NCBI GenBank assembly: GCA_002389995.1
Contig: DGRR01000062.1
Location: forward strand, 1-26,516
DNA from: Ruminococcus sp. UBA4383
GTDB taxonomy: Bacteria; Bacillota; Clostridia; Oscillospirales; Ruminococcaceae
Reading direction: 5' to 3'
DNA length: 26,516 nt
A program made the translations under genes and the position numbers. Position 1 is the stretch's first letter. Each line of letters begins with the position of its first letter. Shown here in pieces: positions 1 to 5,354 of the stretch. The notes beneath the pieces were generated by a model. That model was not told where the DNA came from. It did no database searches and saw only the letters and a list, made by a program, of their open reading frames with translations.

Positions 1-143
1 TTTCTGAGCTGTGATATAATATTTATCAGTACGTCCTCATCAGGGTGGTCAAAAGGTTTGATTTCGTCAATAGTTCTCCCCTGTTCGTAGTCGCTTGTAA
101 GAGTATCGACAAGGGCAGTAATTCTCTCTTCGATGTTATTCAT
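1..143 (-). CDS. cysE: Probable serine O-acetyltransferase, 5' end only (partial)
   Basis: The reading frame opens with ATG at 143-141 behind a GGAGGT ribosome binding site and runs off the left edge after 47 codons. The visible N-terminus has a helix, then a YEQGRTIDEIKPFDHPDEDV stretch, then an INIISQLR segment. This resembles the N-terminal helical region of EpsC/CysE-type serine acetyltransferases of Clostridia, where such a segment precedes an FPGYF motif. That enzyme makes O-acetylserine from serine and acetyl-CoA for cysteine synthesis. The hexapeptide-repeat catalytic domain lies outside the window, so the call rests on the N-terminus alone. It has its own sigma-A promoter and a candidate operator (listed separately), so it is probably the first gene of its transcript. 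Confidence 0.5.
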   Translation of the reverse strand, partial: MNNIEERITALVDTLTSDYEQGRTIDEIKPFDHPDEDVLINIISQLR

Positions 144-160
144 AACATACCTCCATTAGA

Positions 161-184
161 ATAGTATTCCTATTAGTATACTAT
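161..184. promoter_or_regulatory. Inverted-repeat candidate operator at the cysE-like transcription start
   Basis: ATAGTAT at 161-167 and ATACTAT at 178-184 are perfect 7-bp inverted arms separated by 10 bp. The repeat sits just downstream of the -10 box of the minus-strand promoter, where a repressor would block initiation. The coding-strand core ACTAATAGGAATACT is reminiscent of Rrf2/CymR-family sites that control cysteine genes in Firmicutes. That assignment is inferred from the motif and the target gene only. Confidence 0.4.
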
Positions 185-213
185 ATTATATCATCACATA
201 CGGGAAATGTCAA
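185..213 (-). promoter_or_regulatory. Sigma-A promoter for the cysE-like gene
   Basis: On the minus strand, TTGACA (213-208) and TATAAT (190-185) are both perfect hexamers with a 17-bp spacer. The predicted start is about 35 bases before the start codon. Confidence 0.75.
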
Positions 214-263
214 TACTATTCACAATACATAATTATAATTTTACTGCTGTCGATTTTGAATAT

Positions 264-506
264 TCAATATAACTCCTGTTCAAGGTTTCTGAATTTTTCA
301 GTGTTGAAAAACTCTGTTATTGTTATGTCAAGTCCGTCACATAATTTCTTTATTGTAACTATGCCGATATTTTTCACCTTATGGTTTACAATATCATTGA
401 CTGTTGATTGTGTAACCCCTGATATAGTGCAAAGTTTGTTTACAGTGATATCATTTTCAAGGCAAAGTTCAATTATCCTTTCGGCTACTGTTTCTGAAAT
501 GTTCAT
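264..506 (-). CDS. XRE-family helix-turn-helix transcriptional regulator (80 aa)
   Basis: This small protein is essentially one HTH_XRE (Cro/CI-type) DNA-binding domain. Residues about 18-60 contain the pattern ITVNKLCTISGVTQSTVNDI followed by IGIVTIKKLCDGLDITITEF, which is typical of helices 2-5. There is no sensor or peptide-binding (TPR) domain, so if it senses anything it must do so through the DNA-binding domain or a partner. ATG at 506-504 is preceded by AAAGGATAG. It is transcribed divergently from the small-peptide unit at 657-898. The 150-bp intergenic region holds two copies of a palindromic operator around that unit's promoter, so this protein is the obvious candidate to bind them, although that is inference from position. 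No terminator is seen after it. Confidence 0.85.
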   Translation of the reverse strand: MNISETVAERIIELCLENDITVNKLCTISGVTQSTVNDIVNHKVKNIGIVTIKKLCDGLDITITEFFNTEKFRNLEQELY

Positions 507-569
507 ATAAACACTATCCTTTCATGTATATTTTACATAAATAATAATAGCATTTTTTGTACAATTTTT

Positions 570-589
570 TTGACGGTTAGCCGTTGACT
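570..589. promoter_or_regulatory. Operator copy 1, overlapping the -35 box
   Basis: TTGACGGTTAGCCGTTGACT contains the palindrome ACGG-TTAG-CCGT (573-584) and overlaps the -35 hexamer at 584-589. Its reverse complement recurs at 615-634 with 17 of 20 bases matching. A protein bound here would occlude RNA polymerase. Confidence 0.65.
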
Positions 590-612
590 TTTGAGAAAAT
601 ATATGATATAAT
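584..612 (+). promoter_or_regulatory. Strong sigma-A promoter of the small-peptide unit
   Basis: TTGACT (584-589), a 17-bp spacer and TATAAT (607-612). The promoter lies exactly between the two operator copies, and transcription should start near 619-620 within operator copy 2. Confidence 0.8.
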
Positions 613-614
613 AT

Positions 615-634
615 AGTCAACGGTAAACCGTTAA
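615..634. promoter_or_regulatory. Operator copy 2, at the transcription start
   Basis: The core AACGGT-AA-ACCGTT (619-632) is a perfect palindrome. Read on the minus strand, the site is TTAACGGTTTACCGTTGACT, an inverted copy of the site at 570-589. The two sites also form a perfect 9-bp inverted repeat, CCGTTGACT (581-589) and AGTCAACGG (615-623). Centres are about 47 bp apart. Confidence 0.65.
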
Positions 635-656
635 TAAATATTGCGGAGGTGTTAAT

Positions 657-731
657 ATGTTCTGGTGGCTTTTTCCTATAATCAGTTCTCCCATAATCAC
701 TATACCTCACATCTCTCGTTGGTTTAATTAA
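657..731 (+). CDS. Small hydrophobic peptide, 24 aa (unrecognised)
   Basis: ATG at 657 follows a good ribosome binding site (GGAGGT at 645-650) and stops at TAA 729-731. The peptide starts MFWWLFP, has an isoleucine/serine/proline-rich middle (IISSPIITIP) and ends HISRWFN. It therefore carries three tryptophans, one arginine and no acidic residue. It has no leader-peptide processing motif (no double glycine, no lipobox). It lies directly downstream of the operator-bracketed promoter and is the first ORF of a transcript that ends at 965. It could be a membrane-active or signalling peptide, or a leader ORF controlling the next gene. No homologue is recognised. The support is the ribosome binding site, strong promoter and position; codon statistics on 24 codons mean little. 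Confidence 0.5.
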   Translation: MFWWLFPIISSPIITIPHISRWFN

Positions 732-796
732 GATTTCAAAACATTTTGCGGTAATGCAACTGTACTGCTAATCCGTATGCGAAGGGGGGCTTATGT

Positions 797-898
797 ATGT
801 TCACATCTATTTCAGCTAGTGCTTGCTGTGCAGGAATTGCATATGGTCTTGCTCTTGCTTGGGGTGCAACTTATCTCAAATGGAAGTGGGGTCTTTAA
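797..898 (+). CDS. Small Gly/Ala-rich cationic membrane peptide, 33 aa (unrecognised; bacteriocin-, toxin- or signal-like)
   Basis: ATG at 797 is preceded by AAGGGGGG (782-789) with 7-nt spacing, and TAA is at 896-898. The peptide has a Ser/Ala-rich N-terminus with a CysCys pair at residues 10-11. A hydrophobic helix follows (about 12-27) containing a GxxxG motif (G13-G17). The C-terminus LKWKWGL carries two lysines and two tryptophans. There are no acidic residues and no double-glycine leader. This composition fits leaderless bacteriocins, membrane-acting toxins or peptide pheromones, but no specific family is recognised. No cyclase, radical-SAM enzyme or lanthionine synthetase lies nearby. 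It is followed 28 bases later by a strong terminator and then by an ABC transporter with its own promoter, which could serve in export or immunity. An out-of-frame ATG at 793 opens only 8 codons. Confidence 0.6.
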   Translation: MFTSISASACCAGIAYGLALAWGATYLKWKWGL

Positions 899-926
899 TT
901 TAATTAAGCAAGGTATTTAACACTGA

Positions 927-965
927 AACAGCTTTTCGTGTACAGTACGAAAAGCTGTTATTTTT
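927..965 (+). terminator. Rho-independent terminator of the small-peptide unit
   Basis: A perfect 13-bp stem (AACAGCTTTTCGT at 927-939 with ACGAAAAGCTGTT at 947-959), a 7-nt loop, then a T-rich tail at 961-965. It closes the peptide unit and separates it from the ABC transporter promoter 10 bases later. Confidence 0.85.
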
Positions 966-974
966 ATATAAATA

Positions 975-1003
975 TTGACAAACAATGAACAGTATGTTAT
1001 AAT
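975..1003 (+). promoter_or_regulatory. Sigma-A promoter of the ABC transporter operon
   Basis: TTGACA (975-980), a 17-bp spacer and TATAAT (998-1003), a consensus promoter. No copy of the ACGGTT-type operator is found here. The transporter therefore appears to be expressed independently of the peptide unit. Confidence 0.8.
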
Positions 1004-1080
1004 CAAATATATTAATTCGTATTGCGTAATAATTATTGATTTTGCCTTATGAATTATGTATCAGATAAAGGGGGATTTTT

Positions 1081-1821
1081 ATGGAAAACATACTCGAAGT
1101 AAAAGAACTTTCAAAAAAATATTCAAAAGTTTTCGCTGCCGACAAAGTATCTTTCAATATAGGCAAAGGCGAAATATTCGCCCTCATAGGACCTAACGGT
1201 GCAGGAAAAACTACCACTATCCGCATGATTGCAACCCTGCTCACTCCAACATCAGGAGATGCAGTCGTAGCAGGTCACAGCGTTGTAAATGAACCCTCCA
1301 AAGTCAGGGAATGTATTACATATCTTCCCGATGAAGCAGGTGCTTACAAGACTATGAAAGGAATTGAATACCTTAAATTCATGGCAGGACTTTTCACGAC
1401 TGACAGCAGGGAAATCGAAAAGTATATCGAAAAAGCCAAAAATATCAATGGTCTGGGCGAAAGGCTGAACGACAAGATAGGCACTTACAGCCGTGGAATG
1501 ATTAGAAAACTGCTCCTTTCCCGTGCGGTAATGACAAGCCCTAAGCTTGCAATACTCGATGAACCTACAAGCGGTCTTGATGTTCTCAATGCCCTCGATA
1601 TAAGAAAAACTATAAAACGTCTTGCCTCAGAAGAAGGTATGTCCTTCCTGCTCTCATCACATAATATGCTTGAAATAGAATTTGTTTCAGACCGTGTGGG
1701 AATCATCTCAAAGGGACATTTAATGGTTACGGGCAGAATTGACGAACTCAAAGAAAGATACAATGCTCCCAATCTTGAGGAGGTTTTTGAAAGGGTGGTG
1801 CTTGAAAATGAAATTCATTAA
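1081..1821 (+). CDS. ABC transporter ATP-binding protein, NatA-like
   Basis: A 246-aa cytoplasmic ATPase subunit with all ABC motifs. Walker A GPNGAGKTT is at 37-45, followed by a degenerate signature YSRGM at 136-140 in place of LSGGQ. Walker B LAILDE is at 156-161, a D-loop SGLD follows, and the switch histidine is H194 in SSHNM. The YSRGM variant is common in NatA/CcmA-type exporters paired with ABC-2 permeases. ATG at 1081 follows AAAGGGGGA. Its 3' end overlaps the permease start by 14 nt, indicating translational coupling. NatAB in Bacillus exports sodium, but members of this family also export peptides or antibiotics. Next to two small hydrophobic peptide ORFs, a peptide export or immunity role is a reasonable alternative. 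The substrate cannot be read from the sequence. Confidence 0.9.
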   Translation: MENILEVKELSKKYSKVFAADKVSFNIGKGEIFALIGPNGAGKTTTIRMIATLLTPTSGDAVVAGHSVVNEPSKVRECITYLPDEAGAYKTMKGIEYLKFMAGLFTTDSREIEKYIEKAKNINGLGERLNDKIGTYSRGMIRKLLLSRAVMTSPKLAILDEPTSGLDVLNALDIRKTIKRLASEEGMSFLLSSHNMLEIEFVSDRVGIISKGHLMVTGRIDELKERYNAPNLEEVFERVVLENEIH

Positions 1822-3151
1822 CCTGCTGAAAAAAGAACTGAAAGAATTAATCAATGCCCAGATGATAATAAGCCTTGTTGTAGTTATGTTTCTGCTCATG
1901 GCTGTCGGAAATATTATGTCATCAACTATTGATGAGGTTTCAAAAACTGAATACAAAATCTCCCTCGACGACAGAGACAATACAGATTTCACAAAGTCAA
2001 TCATCAGCAAAATGAAAGAAAACGGCACTGTTGCAACTCCTGTCGATACTCAGGGAGATGACTATGCCGCAATTTTAAAAGATAATAACCTCGACAGCAT
2101 TATAATTATTCCGCAGGGCTTTACAGAGGCAATTGACAGCAAGAAAAAACCTCAGCTTATAACAGTTTCAAGAATGGAATCTGCGGCTATGATGTCAAAT
2201 GTGAATAATCATGTATCAGATGTCACGGACGTTATCAGAGGCTGTATATATGAGGAACTCTCGCAGAGAGCAGGAATCACTCAGGAAGAACTTGAATATA
2301 TGAGCAGTCCTGTAAATATTTCCGACAATACTGTTGTTGATGACAAGTCAGCGAATATTTCCGTTGAAACAATAATGAACAGTGTAATGATGAAAAATCA
2401 GATACTCCCGATAATTGTATTTGTACTCATCATGATGGTTTCACAGACGATTATGAGTGCAATAGCAAACGAAAAAATTGACAAAACCCTTGAAACACTT
2501 CTTTCCGCACCTGTTTCAAGGAGTTCAATCATAAGGGCAAAAATGCTTGCGGCTGCGATAGTTGCCATGATTAATGCAGTATTCTATATGGTTGGTTTTT
2601 CGACCCTTATGTCAAAAGGCATGGGCAGTACCATAAATACAAGCATGAACGTTGAAGAAATAGCAGGAAATATCGGTTCTGTCGGGGATATAGTATCAAC
2701 GGAATCAAAACTCAGTCAGCTTGGACTGTCTCTTTCCGTGACTGATTATCTTCTTGTCGGATTACAGCTTTTCATAACTATAATGATATGTCTTTCAGTC
2801 TCAATCATACTCGGTGCACTTGTAAATGATGTAAAATCATCACAGACAATGATTATGCCCCTTATGATGCTTGCCATGATACCTTATATGATTTCTATTT
2901 TTGCAGATGTAAACAGTCTGCCAACGGCACTGAAAATACTTGTATATGCAATACCTTTTACGCATACATTTTCAGCCATGAGCAATCTGATGTTCGGGCA
3001 TGACATTATATTTTTCGCAGGGCTTGCATATCAGATAGTAGTGCTTGCTGTATGTATGTTTTTCTCGCTCAGACTTTTCAATTCCGATAAAATACTTACC
3101 ATATCCCTTAAATTCGGAAAGAAAGACAAAACAACAAATTCAGATACCTGA
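1808..3151 (+). CDS. ABC-2 type transporter permease, NatB-like
   Basis: A 447-aa membrane subunit partnering the ATPase just upstream. The layout is the NatB/YhaP type: one N-terminal membrane helix (about 18-38), a large external domain of roughly 150 residues, then about five membrane helices in the C-terminal half. A conserved-looking cytoplasmic segment EKIDKTLETLLSAPVSRSSI is typical of ABC-2 permeases. The start at 1808 is chosen because it overlaps the ATPase end by 14 nt, follows a GGGTGG ribosome binding site and gives the expected N-terminus. A longer in-frame extension to 1739 lies inside the ATPase gene and is unlikely. It is followed 27 bases later by the DUF6472 gene. Confidence 0.88.
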   Translation: MKFINLLKKELKELINAQMIISLVVVMFLLMAVGNIMSSTIDEVSKTEYKISLDDRDNTDFTKSIISKMKENGTVATPVDTQGDDYAAILKDNNLDSIIIIPQGFTEAIDSKKKPQLITVSRMESAAMMSNVNNHVSDVTDVIRGCIYEELSQRAGITQEELEYMSSPVNISDNTVVDDKSANISVETIMNSVMMKNQILPIIVFVLIMMVSQTIMSAIANEKIDKTLETLLSAPVSRSSIIRAKMLAAAIVAMINAVFYMVGFSTLMSKGMGSTINTSMNVEEIAGNIGSVGDIVSTESKLSQLGLSLSVTDYLLVGLQLFITIMICLSVSIILGALVNDVKSSQTMIMPLMMLAMIPYMISIFADVNSLPTALKILVYAIPFTHTFSAMSNLMFGHDIIFFAGLAYQIVVLAVCMFFSLRLFNSDKILTISLKFGKKDKTTNSDT

Positions 3152-3178
3152 TTTAAAAAGGAGGTACGGCTGAAATTT

Positions 3179-3373
3179 ATGACTTATAACAAAAATAAAA
3201 AGACAAACTGCGAAAGCTGTACAAACTATGTCTATGATGATGACTATGACTGCTACATATGCATGATAGACCTTGATGAAGATGAAATGATGAGATTTTT
3301 ACAGGGTACAAATTACAATTGTCCGTATTTCCGCCTTGATGATGAATACGGAGTTGTAAGGCATCAGAATTGA
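3179..3373 (+). CDS. DUF6472-like small acidic cysteine-rich protein
   Basis: A 64-aa protein with a KKTNCESCTNYVYDDDYDCY stretch followed by CMIDLDEDEMMRFL and NCPYFR, ending VVRHQN. This is the pattern of the uncharacterised Clostridia family DUF6472. The cysteines (CESC, CYIC, CPYF) suggest a small metal-binding fold, probably zinc; this is inference. The ribosome binding site AAAGGAGGT lies rather far (about 13 nt) from the ATG, but no alternative start exists. It is probably cotranscribed with the ABC transporter genes, since the gap is short and the next terminator follows it. Function is unknown. Confidence 0.75.
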   Translation: MTYNKNKKTNCESCTNYVYDDDYDCYICMIDLDEDEMMRFLQGTNYNCPYFRLDDEYGVVRHQN

Positions 3374-3375
3374 AG

Positions 3376-3405
3376 AAAAATCCCCCGTGAGGGGGATTTT
3401 TTTAT
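3376..3405. terminator. Terminator between convergent transcripts
   Basis: ATCCCCC-GTGA-GGGGGAT followed by a run of seven Ts ends the ABC/DUF6472 transcript. It overlaps the last codons of the convergent phosphatase gene. The opposite strand also ends in a T-rich run, so it may work in both directions. Confidence 0.8.
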
Positions 3406-5159
3406 TTTCCTTTGTATTTTATGCAAAGCATGGTCAAATCGTCAAACTGCGGGGCATCTCCTACAAATTCATCTATTTTTTCTTTCATGGTATGAATAAG
3501 TTTTTCGGGGGAATCCGAGGGATTTTCGTTGAGGACATCAATCATTCTGTCGGTTCTGAAAAGTTCGTTCTGAGCATTCGTAGCTTCCGCAGCACCGTCC
3601 GTATAGACAAAAAGCACACCGTTCTTTTCGATATCAAATTCATACTCACGGTATTTTATGCCTTCCATAGCACCTACAACAAGACCGTGCTTATCTTTGA
3701 AAAGTTCAAAACCGCCTTCGGATTTTTTAACAATCGGGTATTCATGACCTGCATTTGCGGCAATTACATGACCTGTCTGAATATCCATAACACCGAGCCA
3801 TACAGTTACGAACATATCGTTCTTATTGTTTTCGGATATTTTGTTATTAAGTCTTTCAAGGGCTTTTTTGGGTGAAATATCATTCATGGCAAATTCTTCG
3901 AGGAGAATTTTTGACATCATCATAAACAATGCCGCAGGAATACCTTTTCCTGAAACATCTGCTATTGTGAGGGCGAGATGATTTTCATCTATGAAGAAGA
4001 AATCATAGAAATCACCGCCGACTTCCTTTGCAGGTGTCATTGAAGCGTATATTTCAAATTCGTCTCTTTTCGGGAAATCCCTTGAAAGCATTGAATATTG
4101 TATTTTGGTTGCGAGGTCGAGTTCTGTGGAAACTCTCTGTTTTTCCTCTGCGAGCATGATATTTTCCTTTGTGTAGTTATCAATTTCGACAGCAAGCCTT
4201 GCTATATCATCTGCAAGCACGCCTATTTCGTTTCTGGACTTTATTTTGCTCATACTTCTCGTGACAAGGCTTGTATCCTTGTCATTGATATATCCTGCAA
4301 CGCTTTCCTTTATTTTCAGCAGAGGATTCAGGGTAGTAATGTAAAGGAATATCATAAGAGTGAATCCTATCAGCAGAAGAAATACCGTACCAAGAGCTAT
4401 AAGGGATTTAAGGCGTGAATTAAGTGTCCTGATATCTTGTGTCAAATCGTACATCATGCAGACAAGGCATATGGGCTTGTCACCGTCGTACATAATACTG
4501 TATGCTGCATAATATTCGTTATTCTGCACATCATCTTCAATTCCTATGTACTCATAGACTATGTCTTTTCCGCCGTAAATCAATTGATTTGTAATATTTC
4601 TGATATCAAAGTTTATAGTTTTTTCGGGAATTTCGATTTTTTTTGACTTTTTTATATTATCGCAGAAAAATTCCCACATTTTTTCGGGACGGACATCTAT
4701 ATAGCAGATACGGCTGTATTCAAGCATAAATTCTCCGTACATATCTACTGATTTCATTGAATGGTATATCGGTTTTGCAGCTTTGATTTTATTTTCATCT
4801 GATTCATTTACAATTTTTTCGCAAAACTCCTTATATATAACTTCAATATCCTGTTCGTCGTCATACGATAACAAATCTGCAATATATTTAAAATCTTCAT
4901 CAGTCATAGTATCTTCCACTTCTTTGGGATATTTTTCTATTGTATCCCACAAACATTCGGGAACGCTATACGCAATAGGAATATATTTCTTCAATGTTTC
5001 CATATCAGTTTCCATAAACCGGTTTTTTTCCTGAATAAAAACCTCTGTATTCTGTTTGTATACAGCAACACCTATAATAATTATTGCGAGAACAAAACAT
5101 AGTACAGTGGCAATATGAACCTGAAAAAGAAGCCTGCGGTTTTTCTTTTTTTCCTTCAT
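3402..5159 (-). CDS. Membrane-anchored SpoIIE/RsbU-type PP2C serine phosphatase with HAMP domain
   Basis: A 585-aa signalling phosphatase that should dephosphorylate a cytoplasmic phosphoprotein, classically an anti-anti-sigma factor of the SpoIIAA/RsbV type. Residues 12-33 form the first membrane helix and 34-250 an extracytoplasmic sensor domain without a recognised fold. Residues 252-275 form the second helix, 276-330 a HAMP-like linker, and a short coiled coil follows. The phosphatase domain spans about 345-583. Metal-binding motifs are intact: GGDFYDF at 381-387, DVSGKG at 401-406, the aspartate in YTDGAAE (D522) and DDLT at 573-576. ATG at 5159 follows AGGAGAATTGAC. No kinase/anti-sigma (RsbW) or antagonist gene is in the window, so its target is unknown. 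It is divergent from the 788-aa membrane protein and shares its control region. Confidence 0.92.
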   Translation of the reverse strand: MKEKKKNRRLLFQVHIATVLCFVLAIIIIGVAVYKQNTEVFIQEKNRFMETDMETLKKYIPIAYSVPECLWDTIEKYPKEVEDTMTDEDFKYIADLLSYDDEQDIEVIYKEFCEKIVNESDENKIKAAKPIYHSMKSVDMYGEFMLEYSRICYIDVRPEKMWEFFCDNIKKSKKIEIPEKTINFDIRNITNQLIYGGKDIVYEYIGIEDDVQNNEYYAAYSIMYDGDKPICLVCMMYDLTQDIRTLNSRLKSLIALGTVFLLLIGFTLMIFLYITTLNPLLKIKESVAGYINDKDTSLVTRSMSKIKSRNEIGVLADDIARLAVEIDNYTKENIMLAEEKQRVSTELDLATKIQYSMLSRDFPKRDEFEIYASMTPAKEVGGDFYDFFFIDENHLALTIADVSGKGIPAALFMMMSKILLEEFAMNDISPKKALERLNNKISENNKNDMFVTVWLGVMDIQTGHVIAANAGHEYPIVKKSEGGFELFKDKHGLVVGAMEGIKYREYEFDIEKNGVLFVYTDGAAEATNAQNELFRTDRMIDVLNENPSDSPEKLIHTMKEKIDEFVGDAPQFDDLTMLCIKYKGK

Positions 5160-5192
5160 GTCAATTCTCCTAATTATTGTTTATATACTATA

Positions 5193-5221
5193 ATTGTAGC
5201 ACAATATAACATATTCGTCAA
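5193..5221 (-). promoter_or_regulatory. Sigma-A promoter of the PP2C phosphatase gene
   Basis: On the minus strand, TTGACG (5221-5216), a 17-bp spacer and TACAAT (5198-5193). The leader of about 25-30 bases ends in the AGGAG ribosome binding site. Confidence 0.7.
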
Positions 5222-5240
5222 TAGGCTTTTCAATGAAAAA

Positions 5241-5267
5241 AGTGACATTTGTCACTGTGAAAGTGAC
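5241..5267. promoter_or_regulatory. Three AGTGAC half-sites at helical-turn spacing (candidate operator)
   Basis: AGTGAC (5241-5246), GTCACT (5251-5256) and AGTGAC (5262-5267) alternate in orientation with centres 10 and 11 bp apart. The first two form a perfect palindrome, AGTGACA-TT-TGTCACT. Its GTGA-N6-TCAC core fits the CRP/FNR-superfamily pattern. The site lies between divergent promoters, about 20 bp upstream of the phosphatase -35 box. It is centred about 42 bp upstream of the likely start of the 788-aa protein transcript. The regulator is unknown. Confidence 0.55.
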
Positions 5268-5278
5268 GGAATACACCT

Positions 5279-5284
5279 TATAAT
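5279..5284 (+). promoter_or_regulatory. Likely -10 box for the 788-aa membrane protein gene
   Basis: A perfect TATAAT whose -35 position (5256-5261, TGTGAA) is poor and overlaps the half-site cluster. This is the pattern expected of an activator-dependent promoter. An alternative -10, TATTAT, lies at 5301-5306. Confidence 0.4.
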
Positions 5285-5354
5285 TTCCAGAAAAATCCTG
5301 TATTATATAGTTACAGAAACAAACACATTCCTGTTATGTGAAAGGGTGATATAT

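Noticed and set aside
522..710. 62-codon minus-strand ORF across the operator region
   Set aside because: It covers the promoter and both operators and reads antisense to the 24-aa ORF. The protein is low-complexity with no recognisable domain.
797..898. Streptide-like or lanthipeptide precursor
   Set aside because: The LKWKW end and CysCys pair suggested a modified peptide, but no radical-SAM, LanM/LanB or YcaO gene is within the window.
3387..3875. 162-codon plus-strand ORF opposite the phosphatase gene
   Set aside because: It is antisense to the conserved phosphatase domain, and its start lies in the terminator hairpin.
5115..5354. N-terminal extension of the 788-aa protein
   Set aside because: It runs antisense through the phosphatase start and through the control region. 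A good ribosome binding site supports ATG at 5355 instead.
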